Origin: Mesodorylaimus sp. YZB2_4
Taxonomy: Eukaryota; Nematoda; Enoplea; Dorylaimida; Dorylaimidae
Assembly (NCBI GenBank): GCA_030248295.1
Contig: JASANH010000505.1
Coordinates: 186,001-250,000 of the forward strand
Reading direction: 5' to 3'
Length of the DNA: 64,000 bases
Shown: piece after piece, positions 35,035 to 46,639 of the stretch
Position numbering within the stretch: the stretch's first letter is position 1
How the letters are laid out: the number at the start of each line of letters is the position of its first letter
Position numbers and translations under genes: made by a program
The notes under the pieces: generated by a model
Told to the model about the DNA's origin: nothing
Database searches by the model: none
Seen by the model: the letters and a program-made list of their open reading frames with translations, nothing else

Positions 35035-36501
35035 CTACACTCGCCTTTTATACACTGCACGCAGATGTTCCGTCAATGCCGTGGCAGCTGTCGCCATATG
35101 CACCACTTGTTCCAACGTGTTCTCATCGATAAGCCGAAACCGACGGGTTATCTAAAAAGAATTGACTTTCTGACTGAGGCCCACAAACGGAAACATACGA
35201 TTCTAGGCCCTGAAGTACAGCACCGTACTACAACCTAAAAGTATATGCCACCCTCTGGGATCTGCCGCTACTCAGGCCATAACCCTCAGGACACCAGAAG
35301 CCAATCACTGGCTCAGGCAACCAGAAGTAAGTCGGGCCAACATGGGATCCATAACTATACAGGCCAAGTCCACGCGGTGAATCAGTAGTTAGGACAGGCG
35401 AATGTCTAGTTTAGCCCCTTCCTCACTAAACAGGCTATCCACGTCTCCACAGTCGCATTTGGTATGTGCTGCGCCATAGTGACCATGTAACCTCACTGCC
35501 CCCTTGCTGGGAGTTCAGCTGTAGGTATATTCGCAAGATTCGCCTGCTGCAGGCAGAGTTTTCACACTCTTCTCTTCGTCTGCCAGGCATGGTTGCAGCC
35601 ACATCTGTTGGACCAAAAAGACACCTCATACCGCCCCCAAGTACTATACTTACTCACCTTGGTGCAAGCCGGTTCCTTCCCGAACGTCATCCGTGCAATT
35701 GTATGCGAAGTCAAGCTTAGTTCTTTCGCATCCACATTCGCCTCGCCTTCTTCCACTTCAGCCAATCCTAAAATACTGATTTTTTAAAATAATTCGAAAT
35801 TTCAAAAATCCGCATACCATTGATATGACTTAGCACCAGGGCAACGTGATTTGGTTTCTGTGGATCGACCCGTACAAATCCAAGTTCACGATGCATCGGT
35901 TTCTTCGTCTCAGCGTGATAAGTATCCGACCTAAAAAATAGTGTCCAGATCATTTCTGGACTGGTTTGGAGGAAAGACCGGTTCAATAATTTTACTTCCC
36001 GCCAAGATATCCCTTTCTGGCATTGTATTGAGTATGTCTTCATGTAGGCAGCTAGAATTCACGGTTTAACCCGCCGGACGTCTAGGGCACCATAAGGATA
36101 TCAGAAGGTCCACACCCTCCTCATCCACCTGAGCTCATCTTCGCCCACCAGCTGCTGCCATATATCTCCATGCTTACACCGACCCAACTGCTGTTGTATC
36201 CACATCACCACCACTCATTTTAAGTCCTTAACTGCACCATGATCCTGCGCTTAGAGCCTTCCTCTAGGTAAACCTGCTCCTCCAACAAGTCCTCCTTCAC
36301 CATATGACCAACCAAGGATTTTAACTGGGCTTACGTATATGAGAAATTGGGCGCTCCTGAACTACCAATATCCAAATCCTCCACGTAATTCACATCGCTC
36401 TTCATAGTTGGATAATGACACAATGCCGACTCTGCTCGCCACCGTCCCAAGAGCCACGAAACATGCTTTAATATCTCGTGCACTGGTTTCTGAGCACTCA
36501 T
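35035..36501 (-). CDS. Stand-alone nitrobindin (THAP4-type heme-binding beta-barrel)
   Basis: Ten-stranded FABP-like barrel that binds heme b; animal and plant members isomerise peroxynitrite. Four exons (36501-36335, 35930-35818, 35767-35658, 35151-35035) give 168 residues, about one nitrobindin domain with no THAP zinc finger. Motifs: VSWLLGRWR, GAPNFSYT, ETKKPMHRELGFVR, VEEGEANVDAKELSLTSHTI, FGKEP, and at the end MATAATALTEHLRAVYKR, where the His of TEHL aligns with the proximal heme ligand. An acceptor (TTTAG) lies 10 bases upstream of the ATG, and the upstream gene rpl-33 stops 208 bases away on the same strand. That fits a downstream operon gene with trans-splicing. The call is secure; the physiological role is inferred. 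Confidence 0.92.
35478..35602 (+). repeat. R1 hairpin repeat, diverged copy in nitrobindin intron
   Basis: It keeps CTGGGAG, CAGCTGTAGGTAT, TTCGC and the end TGCCAGGCATGGTTGCAGCC. The first hairpin is lost. Confidence 0.5.
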
Positions 36502-36510
36502 TCTCGGCTG

Positions 36511-36520
36511 CCTAAACAGA
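36511..36520 (-). promoter_or_regulatory. Candidate trans-splice acceptor for nitrobindin
   Basis: Reads CTGTTTAG|GC on the minus strand, 10 bases before the ATG and about 200 bases after the rpl-33 stop, the usual spacing for a downstream gene in a nematode operon. Confidence 0.4.
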
Positions 36521-36709
36521 TTTGTCAATCACACCTTACAACATAAGCCAGTCAAAGGAAACAGAAAAAAGGGCAGATTTCATCACAATTAGACCAAATC
36601 CATCATCATTTTACTAACATCCGATCAACAACAGGAAAACAGGCAAATGCCAAATCCGCCAATACGCTTGATATATCCTTCTCACGTTCTGTGTTCTCAA
36701 AAGGTCTTC

Positions 36710-38179
36710 TTAGATCCTCGACGGATACAACATCTGAAAAACAAACATGGCATGTAACACTTTATCCACAGCCAAGCACCATACAACGCACTCGTGGGAT
36801 CACATATTCGACAATTATTTTTTTACCGAGGCGGGAGTCGAACCTTCCCCTGTAAGTGCGCACTCAGCGTGAGAGACAGACGTCTTAACCGCTAGGCCAC
36901 CACATGGCCAGACATTGCAGTGTGATCCAGTTCAGTATGATTATGCGAGCGCACTCCTACATGTCATGCTTTCCCACCCACATCACCACACATAGGTAAA
37001 TGTAAATGGGACCAGTACAAGAATCGTCAGACACTTGTCTCACCCCGACCCGTGCTCCGGTTACTCCCAGAATATCAGCGCATCTACTCGGTTCGTGGCC
37101 TAGTGTATATGTTAGGTGTCAGCCTCTCACACTGGGTATTAGTGTTAGACTCACGCCCGGGTGAAAAATTTTACGCAAACCGTGCCTATTCTATGCACAT
37201 TGAAATGCGCATACTTGCGTTGTGATGGTCACAAAATATGAAGCACGAAGGAAAGCACAACTCAGGCTGGGAAATAATAAGATCCGGGTATTGAGGCCAG
37301 CCCAAGGTATTCCTGTCATATCCCTAATGTCATGTCATTTCATACTTTATCCATAGTCAAGCACTATACAGCGCACTTGAGGGCTAAGGAACACATATTT
37401 GACAATCATTTTGTACCGAGGCGGGAGTCGAACCCCCTCCTTTGCAAGTTCGCACCCAGCGTCGGAGGCAGATGCCTCAATCGCTAGGCGACGACCCGGG
37501 CCCTAATTGATACTTACAATACGGATACGACGACCCAACGCCTTCGGTGGTAAATTACGATTGAATTTCGAGCGAACAGCGCCGGTATTTCCATGCACAC
37601 GCGTCACCTTTCCCCAAATAGCGCGTACATGCGTCCACTTCTTGCGTCCGGGGCATTTCGTTTTGCTAAAATTTAACCTTGATAAGATTTGATTTTAAAC
37701 AGTAGCAGAAAGACTTACTGCGGTGCCTTGTAGACGAAGCAGCATCGCTTTCCGATGTAGAATTTCGCGTCTTGCTGATTATGAACACCATCGATGCGCA
37801 ACAAGGACGTGTGTTCCCTCTGATTCCTCAGTGCGCGACGATAACCGGTGAAGACGGCTTTGACGTACAATCTGAAATATGTAAAAGATACAGTATGAAG
37901 CGAAGACAAGACAAGAGCGAATCCGGCAGAGGTTCCGTTGGCCCCAAAAGTGGAATTGTTTCGCCTTAGTTACCTTCTCTAAGGCGATGGCCGGCAGGCA
38001 TTTTAATTACACATAAGGTGATCAGCCAACGTTTCTAACTATCATTCGCCAGCACATTCAACACAGCTTCAGGGGCTTCAGCAACAGAAACCTCGACAAT
38101 ATTCAAACGAAACAATTTCTTACCGCCCTATCTTCTTCGTAGTAGGAGCCGCCTGTTTCGCTTTACCTTCTTCGGCCAT
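36710..38179 (-). CDS. rpl-33: 60S ribosomal protein eL33 (RPL35A)
   Basis: Large-subunit ribosomal protein. Four exons (38179-38124, 37871-37719, 37665-37518, 36733-36710) give 126 residues. Human RPL35A is 110 and nematode eL33 about 124. After a short Ala/Lys tail comes [20 protein letters not shown], then [43 protein letters not shown], and the conserved end MLYPSRI. The last exon is only 24 bases and lies 784 bases downstream of exon 3, past two SINE copies; it supplies exactly the missing conserved C-terminus. A TTTTTAG acceptor-like site about 44 bases upstream of the ATG may take a spliced leader or end a leader intron. It is divergent from PINCH and upstream of nitrobindin on the same strand. 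Confidence 0.97.
36755..36912 (-). mobile_element. tRNA-derived SINE, copy 2, in rpl-33 intron 3
   Basis: Perfect A-box (TGGCCTAGCGG, complement at 36889-36899) and B-box (GGTTCGACTCC, complement at 36834-36844), followed by the family tail GTCGAATATGTG and GTGCTTGGCTGTGG. Same orientation as the host gene. Confidence 0.85.
37110..37200 (+). repeat. Degraded tRNA-like fragment in rpl-33 intron 3
   Basis: GTCAGCCTCTCACACTGGGTATTAG followed by a B-box-like TTAGACTCACGCC. It resembles the SINE head (CTCTCACGCTGGGTG) but is eroded. Confidence 0.4.
37325..37500 (-). mobile_element. tRNA-derived SINE, copy 3, in rpl-33 intron 3
   Basis: Minus-strand copy with CGCCTAGCGATTGAG, B-box GGTTCGACTCC, CGCCTCGGTAC and the tail through GTGCTTGACTATGG, ending in ATGACATGAC-type repeats. 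Very close to copy 1 at 7257. Confidence 0.85.
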
Positions 38180-38818
38180 GGCGATGTATTTTTGAAAACC
38201 CAATTCTAATTCAATAATACTCCTAAAAATTATATATGGTAACCAGCAAAATTTTTTCTTGAAAGCTGCTGTCCAACTGTCGGAAAATGATCGAAAGCGC
38301 ACACTTACCCGGCTAAACATTCCATTTTGTCATAAGCAGTCAAATTATTGATAAGTCTGCAATAAAGCGGGAATTAGCTTCGTCATCGATTTTACGCCCG
38401 AGATCGTGGTGTTCGTTTTGGGCGAATGAGTAAGGAAGCAAAAGCAAAGAGCAAACATTGTTATCTCGCTGGCTGATTCGTATTAGGAACGTTGATTCAA
38501 TCGTTTTCGTCAGCTCGTCAAGGCCGGCTCGGAGCGGTGAATAAAAGGCGATTGGTGCCCTTTTTAGGTAGGTCCGACCCTTTGATAATGTATAGTTGGC
38601 ATGCGATACGAGTGAGGCGAGATTGTTTGCTTTTCTGTGCACGCCAGCGAGCGAGATTCCAATTTTAGACGTAAACCTAACTGGCTAGCCATTCCTCACT
38701 AAACAAGTTACATTTCTGTTCCCCATCGCCCATTAGCAGCTTCTCGAGCTAGCACGCGCGAGAGAAAGGGGGCAAAGACAAGATTGTTTTTATGGTGGGT
38801 AGTTGAGAGGAAGGAAAC
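38180..38818. promoter_or_regulatory. Divergent spacer rpl-33 / PINCH
   Basis: 639 bases between opposite start codons. The rpl-33 side includes the TTTTTAG site noted with that gene. No further element singled out. Confidence 0.4.
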
Positions 38819-40788
38819 ATGTATCAGAGCGGTCAGTCGACACCAGTAGTCTTAAAACCGTTGCATTCGAGCAGTCTGTACGCTCGGCGACGGCACTCGG
38901 CCGATTCGAGCCATGTTCGTCGACTCGAAGCTCAACCTGTTGCCCCTGAATCTCCCAGTAATAAGTCATATGTATCTGCTGGAGTGCCCTCTGTATCACC
39001 TCAGTCATCAGCATTTGCCTCCGCTACGGAGGAACTGCGAAGAACTTCGGCAGATACTGCGTAAGTGTCAAATTAGAAACGCAGATCGTTGACATACTGT
39101 ACACAACAGTGGATTCCTGAATCATTTGTTTTTCGTGACGTGTTCCTTTTATAGGCGCGAAATGTCGTTAGAAAATGTCAACTGCATTCGATGTGGCGAA
39201 GGATTCATGGTCAATGAGCAGATAGTGAATTCAGGCGGTGAAGTGTGGCATCAACATTGCTTTGTGTAAGATTATTTTTATCACCTTACTCTTGAAAGAA
39301 TATAAGCTTTTTATTGATTTTAGATGTGCTCAATGTTTTCGCCCATTTCGTGACGGCATCTTTTATGAATTCGAAGGACGAAAATATTGCGAGCACGATT
39401 TTCACGTCCTATTCGCCCCGTGTTGTGCTAAATGCGGTAAGGACTATTGATTTACCCATCGATTTGCCGTAAATGTTTTTCCAAACCAGGTGAATTTATC
39501 GTCGGTCGAGTAATAAAAGCCATGAATAGCAACTGGCACCCGAACTGCTTCCGATGCGAAGAATGTCATACCGTCTTGGCCGATATTGGTTTCCTTCGCA
39601 ATGCTGGACGTGCTCTATGTCGTGATTGCAACGCTCGAGAAAAAACCGTTGGTGCAGGCAAATACGTATGTCATAAATGCCGGGGCCTAATCGATGAGGG
39701 CCATATTCGATACAAGGGCGAAGTATATCATCCTTATCATTTCAATTGCAAAAATTGCGAGTAAGTTTTCATTCTTTTCGTTCACCATAGCTGGATTTAC
39801 CACTTGCCTTTTTTAGGATCGAGCTTGGTGCGGATGCTCGTGAATTAAAAGGCGACCTGTTCTGCTTACGTTGTCACGATAAAATGGGCATCCCGATTTG
39901 TGGAGCGTGTCGAAGACCCATCGAGGAACGAGTGGTCACTGCTTTGGGCAAGCATTGGCATGTGGAGGCAAGTATATATCGTTCGTTCAGGTCTAGGAGC
40001 TAGAGAATTTGCATGCAAAACTTCCCGGAATTTCTAAATTTGAAAAGTATTTCTCGCTGTCCGAAATCTGTTAAAAACGTCAAGTGGGGTAGGGTAGCGG
40101 CAATTCGCACGTGTTCTGTGAATCCATTTTGGTAGGGCTTGAAAAATTGTAACCTAGTTAAGCCCCGCTCGTTATCTGAAACTTATTTCGTTTTCAGCAT
40201 TTTGTATGCGCCAAATGCGAGAAACCATTCTTAGGCACCCGTCATTACGAAAAGAAAGGTCTGGCATATTGCGAAACTCATTTTCACCAGGTACCGTGAT
40301 AAGTTTTTTTTTCATCAGATTTTGTATTGTACTTTCTAATTTCAGCTATTCGGCAACGTTTGCTTCACTTGCAATAATGTTATTATCGGCGACGTATTTC
40401 AAGCACTGAAAAAATCCTGGTGTATCAAATGTTTCGCATGCGCATTTTGCGATAAGAAAATGGATCAAAAGTATGTTTTCTTTGCAATGATAAATCGTGG
40501 TTAGAAAAATGGTTTTTATGATTTAAACTTTTTAAAATTAAAAATTTAGGGAATGTTTTCAAATTCATTTTTTAAAAATCTTATTTCAGATTATTAAAAA
40601 TCTTAATCTTTATGAAAGATCGAAAAATAAATCAAATTCGTTTTTACAATTTTTCTACTTTCAGAACCAAGTTCTACGAATTGGACATGAAACCGGTTTG
40701 CAAACGTTGCTATGACAAGTTCCCACAAGAACTCAAAAAACGCCTCACCGCTTATCACAAGCAATCGCCCAAAAAACAGTCAGAGTAG
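38819..40788 (+). CDS. unc-97: PINCH, five-LIM-domain focal-adhesion adaptor (UNC-97/LIMS)
   Basis: Adaptor of the ILK-PINCH-parvin complex at integrin adhesions. Eight exons: 38819-39060, 39155-39265, 39324-39436, 39490-39760, 39817-39967, 40198-40290, 40346-40470, 40665-40788. They give 409 residues. All five LIM domains are intact: CIRCGEGF.., [17 protein letters not shown].., [11 protein letters not shown].., [13 protein letters not shown].., [13 protein letters not shown].., each with paired C-x2-C and H/C ligands. The first ~85 residues form a Ser/Pro-rich extension before LIM1, longer than in classic UNC-97 but comparable to long LIMS isoforms. Intron 5 (39968-40197) uses a GC donor (GAG|GCAAGT). 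An AATAAA lies at about 41012, 220 bases after the stop. It converges with GMP synthase (340-base gap). Confidence 0.97.
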
Positions 40789-41128
40789 AAATGCCCAGAG
40801 GGGGAATACATTCCTTCGACCCACTTCGACAACGATGCTCTTCACTTTTTGCCCGTTCCTTATTCACTTTTTTGTATTTTTATACTTCATTTTTTATATT
40901 GCATTCCATTTTTGCACTTTTGAACTTTTTTACACCATATTGAATCAAGTCTGCGAATATGTTACGTTTTTTGTGAAAACTTGCAGCTCACCAAGAAAAC
41001 AAAAATCGAATAATAAACTGTCGTTAGAACAAAAGGGGATCCGAAGAAAACCTGCCATACTATCCGGTTCCAAGTCAGACCTGGGTGTTTGCTACTATAT
41101 AACTGGTCTAGCCTTCTCGCGTCCACTT

Positions 41129-44100
41129 TCATTCCCATTCGGTCGTACCAGGAGGCTTCGCAGTTAAGTCGTACATAACCCGCGAGATCAACGGCACTTC
41201 TTTCATTATACCAATCGCCATATCTTCGACTACCTGAAGAAAAGGTGAAAACTGAATCCAGTCAACAAGTTCTTGCGTCAAAGCTTACCTTTTCAGGAAT
41301 ATCCTGGCCTGGCTCGGCTGGTACGCCAGTCATGAAATCATTGGTGATAAACGTGCGAATAACAACCGACCATAACAAACTGGGATGCTCAGACGTTGGC
41401 GGCGATGGACGATCGAAATGCACGGGCACGATAATTACTGGCATCTACAACAAATTACACTCCTTATCCGCCGACGAGCCAACCGGCCCCCTCATCATTA
41501 GCAAATTATAAACTACGCCTTTCGTCCCAATCCAAAAAGGGAAACTTCATTACCTGACTTAATGTCTTCATGTGCCCGGATGTCGCCAACGCGGTAGTCG
41601 CTACGAAATCCGCTTCCTGAGCCAACTTAATCGGTGTCGATGTCAACAACGTCGGTGTCACGTCAGTCAGTGCCGTCTCCTTTACTGCCGGACCAAACAC
41701 GTACACGATTCTAAAAGTATACCATGACTTCTCTATTCGAATAGCACAAACCAACGTACCGATTCACCCGTTCTAAAAGCCTTGGTATTAGACGAGCCAG
41801 ACGCATCAATACTGGCCACGGAGTAGGTCTTATGTCCGTCGACATTGCAACCACGTAACTGTACGTTCGACTATCACCCTGAAACATTGAAAAATCAATA
41901 TTACTATCGATCGATGAATTTACTAAATCGATCGATCGACTGAGCCTCAATCAGAATCCCTCACTTGCACACCAACACTTTGAATAGGTAGCAGCGTATA
42001 GTGTATGTTATAGGTGGCCGCCCAATACTTCAACAAGTCCTGCTCTTCTCGATGCAACATCGACGAAAGGCGTTGATAACACGCGTTTTCCTTTAAAAAA
42101 CGAAATATAGCATGACAAATAGCCTTAAACAGGTCACTTACAATATTATGATCACTCGACGCCGACACTTCATGGTACCTCGCCAAGACGCGTAACGAAT
42201 TTTGAGTTTCGTTAAAATCGCGACACATATACGGCTCGGTGCTACATAAAATTCGAATGGCTAGTCCGGGGCCTAAAAATTTTGAATCATTGAATTTGAG
42301 TATGGGCAAGGTCGGCTGGGTTAGAGAGGGGGGTTGGGGGAAGGAGGTAGAGATCCAATCAGATCGCCTAAGCCTGATCTGATTGCATGTGAGACAGGTC
42401 AGACCAGGTCAGGTTTGGGTCGAGTCGAGTGAGTGAGTTGTATGACTGTTTACATAAAGTACTGTAGGCTGGCTGGACAATTGGCCTTCGCCTAGAGGCC
42501 AGGGCTGGACCTGATGTGGGAGGGTTTCGAGAGGAAGGGTTCGATGTCCTGGCCGGCCCAACGGGGGGGGGGTACCCCTCCTACCCCCATGCCCATACTT
42601 GATTGAATTATAGAATTCCTAAAATTTAAAAGAATTAATTACCAGGAAAAGGATGCCGCATAACCAAACGATCCGGCAAACCGAGATCTAAACCCAATTT
42701 CCGAACTTCGTCTTTATGAAAATCTTTCAACGGTTCGATCACTCGCCCTTTCGACCTCAATGCTCGAACCATTTCCGTATCGTTGTGATGCGTTTTAATA
42801 GCATCCGCTCCACCGCTAGCTAAATGGCTGGCCGATTCGATCAAATCCGGCCTCAACGTTCCTTGCGCCAAATATATGTCATCAAAATTTAACTTTAATT
42901 CGGCTAAAACTTCTTCAGTAACCTGAAACAAAAGCAATAGCCATCCCAGCATTCGAAAAAATCAGATGTAACTTACTTTGATAAAAGTATCGCCAATAAT
43001 TTTTCGTTTTATCTCAGGATTAAAAACACTCAATAATGGACCAGCTTCGGATTTTTCTCCCGTCTTTCGATCAGTAATAACTGTTGTTCCGTTGTAAAAA
43101 GCGTGCGATTTGTTGTAAACTATCAACGAAAAAAATGATTTCGATTCTTTGCGAAAAAGTTTGAAATATTACCTCGTAAATTCACGTTTAAAGATTCTAA
43201 TGATTTCTGCACTTGAAGAGACTCGTTCTTTCGCATAAATCCGTTGTCAATATGCACAGCGTATACTCGGTCGGGACCCAACGCACGATTCAATAAGGCG
43301 GCACAAACTGTTGAATCGACACCACCGCTACATAGAAGCTAAAACAGAAGTCACAATGTATGTCCCCCAAAAACATGAGCGCAAACCAAAGATGCGAATT
43401 GATTGCGTAAGAGGCATGGGCAATGATTTACCTCCAGGAATAACCGAAGAAACGAAAGAGTCGTTATCTCGGGAATAGTGGAGGATAAAAAGAATACATC
43501 GCTGACTAAGGATGTGGAATAGCACTTACCAAAACTTTCTTCTCCTTGACTACTCGTCGGATTTCTTCGATGCAAAACTGTTCTCGAGTCCTCATCGTAT
43601 ACGAACCATGGCATCCGGCAACGTCGAACAAGAAGTTTCGAAACATTTCTTGCCCTCTAGGTGTCAAATCGACTTCGGGATGAAACTGAACACCGTACAC
43701 TTTCTGCTGCTCATTGGCGATCCCTAATAATAATGGAGACTGTTACTTCAGTTTCACGATAATAAAAGTTTTTAGTCATCTAATCCTGCAATAGAACAAC
43801 CAAGAAAAGATGAAAAATGTAATTTTACCAGCGATATATCCATTAAAGTGAGCAATCGGCTTGAATCCAGGCGCAACCGCCTTGACCACATCGCCGTGCG
43901 TTAGCAACACTTTTTCAGTTTCCCGTAACCCTCTAAAAAGAAATTATACAAACAAGGCTCCAGGCAGGCCCAAATCCAATTTATAACTTACTTGAAAACA
44001 GAACAAGTCACATCAATTTTCACGTCTTGCTGTCCGTCCACTCGGCCAAAGTTCTTTTCCACATTGCCGCCGAACTCCTTATTTATGAGCTACAACATTA

Positions 44101-44763
44101 AATAATTCGATGAGACGAGATGCAAAATGAAAAATTGGTCAGGAAACCCACCTGAAGGCCATAGCAAATACCCAAAATGGGTATGTTAGAACCGAATATT
44201 CGAGGATCGTAACTGGAAGCATCGCTGGAGTAAACAGATTTCGGACCACCAGAAATAATAATTGCTCTCAAAGGACCATGAATCACTGGAGAAATTTGAG
44301 CAGAACAGCGGAAGTAAAAGGCTTACTTGTATCGCCTTTCCAGTATAGTTTCCAGCGGCGTGTTTAAGGGCATAATTTCCGATTCGACACATAATTCGCG
44401 TACTCGCCTATCGATGACCTAGATATTGAAGCAAGCGATTACAGTAGGCAGGAAGATATCCACATACTGTAAGCTACGACTTACTTTTCCGTACTGCGCT
44501 CCGCAATCTAAGATTACCACTTTATCGTCCATGATTGGTTGGGCTGATGTGCCGAGACTTATGGCCGAATGATTCGAACCACAAGCCGGACTATTGACTT
44601 TATTTGTATGATGCGGAGGAGAAGACGAAAGATCACCGTTTAACATGGACACTGCGCTACTATTATTTACTGCGTTGACGGTCACGGGAGACGACGGTTG
44701 CTTGGCACGATTTGACAACCTCGGATATGCTGAGTCTTCTTCGTCGTCAGCCGGACGCTTCAT
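41129..44763 (-). CDS. gmps: GMP synthase (glutamine-hydrolysing)
   Basis: Converts XMP, ATP and glutamine to GMP in purine synthesis. Fifteen exons: 44763-44485, 44418-44327, 44266-44152, 44089-43992, 43932-43829, 43723-43530, 43338-43173, 43119-42977, 42922-42643, 42272-42142, 42090-41965, 41878-41760, 41710-41554, 41444-41289, 41233-41129. Phases fit throughout, giving 754 residues (human 693). The N-terminal extra ~65 residues are Ser/Asn/Pro-rich. Glutaminase half: [32 protein letters not shown] with the catalytic Cys, and QFHPEV with the His/Glu pair. Synthetase half: P-loop [36 protein letters not shown], and the end KPPGTTEWE. Exon 3 uses an unusual TTTGAG acceptor in preference to an out-of-frame TCCAG 18 bases earlier. 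Intron 9 is mostly MITE. Confidence 0.97.
42298..42602 (+). mobile_element. MITE family M1, copy 3, in gmps intron 9
   Basis: Full-length copy from GTATGGGCAAGGTCGG to CATGCCCATACTT. It fills about 305 of the 370 bases of the intron, leaving ~65 bases, the size of the neighbouring introns. That suggests insertion into a once-short intron. Confidence 0.88.
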
Positions 44764-46639
44764 GCCACCGCAACTGCTACAAAGTGTGCCCGTTTTGACG
44801 ACGTGCGACGAAACAATTACCAATAGGTGAAGAAAAGTCGAGCAAAATTTTCAGACGGTAGACACAGAAAAACAACATCCTATTTGCCACAAAACGCTAG
44901 CAGCAGTCATGCTGAGAGAAGAAGGGCAGCTAATCGTATAAGTAGCTAAGGCTCGTAAGAGGCTCGAAGAAGAAGCAGAGGGCACGCGATCGTTCTTGTC
45001 GCACATTCAACCAGCTGGTCCATTCCATAACGAAAGAAACTGGCCTGAATATCAACAGTTTGGCGGGAAATTCAAGCAGAATCACTCAGCATCCTTTCAT
45101 GTGCCGAAGCTAAAGTTTTGGTTTCTATTTTATCGCATCCGTTGTCTTATGTGTATCCACGATAAGTGCGGTGTAGCGTTTCCGTGTGAATAAAACAGGT
45201 GAAGTCTTCTTTTCGTTCGAGCGATTCTCCTGCGCGATTGCAAGGTCCTCTTTTCGGCAAATCTGGCTCGATCCATGGCGTTATCGGGGAGGCGGCGTTT
45301 GCGCGAGGAACGTCCTCTGCGATTCCGTCCTTAGTCCACCCTTCCTTGGTCGTCCGCTGGTCTCCAGCTGTCGGTTTGAGGCGCATAGCTGTCCTCGCTG
45401 CATACGACCTGGCCATGCCATCTAATTGAGAGTCTTCCCTCTGTCATCTTCTTCATCTTCTCACGCTCGTGGTCGAGTCGAGTAAGTCCAAGGCTCCATT
45501 GCAGCATTCGCACTTCTACTCGCAGTGCCTGCTGCTACCTTTTATGTATGCATAACTGAAGCCCTGTACCCTGCCACCACGCTGGAGCTTTTAGGGCAGT
45601 GTCATAGGCGTGGACTAGCTCCTCCGCACCTATCAGTGCGCTGGGTCCATCTCTCCTGAGTCAAGGCCAGGCACGAGATGGAGACTCAGATCGAGGTCGA
45701 GTTTGCAGGCCTCGCTTGAAGATTGACCTTGAGTTCCTGATCTGAAATGCTATGTGAGCAGTTTAGACTGAGGTCCGTCAGAACCCTTTTGACACCGCCC
45801 CCTGCTCCCTGAGAGGGGTCTGTTATACGTAGTGGTCATGGGCTCGCTCCTGTGGCTTGAGCCATCCTCTTGTCAACCCTAGTTTAGCCAAGGGCGAGCC
45901 AAGGATTTCAGCAGACAGTTTTTCAGATAGAGTTGCAGCTGGTGAATCTAAAAATATTTAAATTAAATGAAGCAAATGATACAGTTTCAATCTCACTAAA
46001 CAAACTGTAACAAACTTACGGCCAACACATCCCTTTTTGGATCCGAGGTAGCTTGCCATCAGCAACCAGTACATACATGTAGGCCAACAGAGTTCACCAC
46101 CGAACACACCATCACTTGCACATTGCCACGCTGGACAACTGGTCAGGGATAAGTGGTCGATCTACATAGCACTGGTCAACAATTCGGCAACAGTGGATGG
46201 AAAAAAAGAATTTTGATTTTGATCAAAGATAGAAGGAACTGTAGCATGTTCCACATTGACGTGTTGAATTTACAGTACAACCTGGCTCTGCGTGATTGAC
46301 CGTCTATCAAGACTACACATTTAGTAGTCATGAAGGATAGGGCCCATTTAGTATAATCTTCCTCGAATAAGGTCCTGGGAAACTGCCACTGTGCATGTGC
46401 AGTGGAAGTATATTCTATGACTTGCTTTATAAAATCCACAGGCATGCTGTTGGATATTTTAAATGGAGAAGAGGGCACAGAAGGGAGGAAACTTGCTCAT
46501 TTAGTGAATTCTATGCACTGCAAGAATGTTGTGCTCATTTTGCTGATAGAAACAAGACATACCAGAAGCCACTGGTACTTCACCTAGGGCCTTATGAAAA
46601 GGTCCAATGACACAAGGTATTCGAATTGTGAAAAAATCA
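44764..46639. other. Spacer upstream of gmps; no gene seen
   Basis: The first few hundred bases should hold the gmps promoter. From 45186 to 45429 three overlapping frames are open by base composition, but no family or splice pattern supports any of them. The rest shows no exon. Confidence 0.4.

Noticed and set aside
45147-45429. Open frames on both strands
   Set aside because: Three frames are open at once, which is typical of composition and not of coding. No motif supports one over another.
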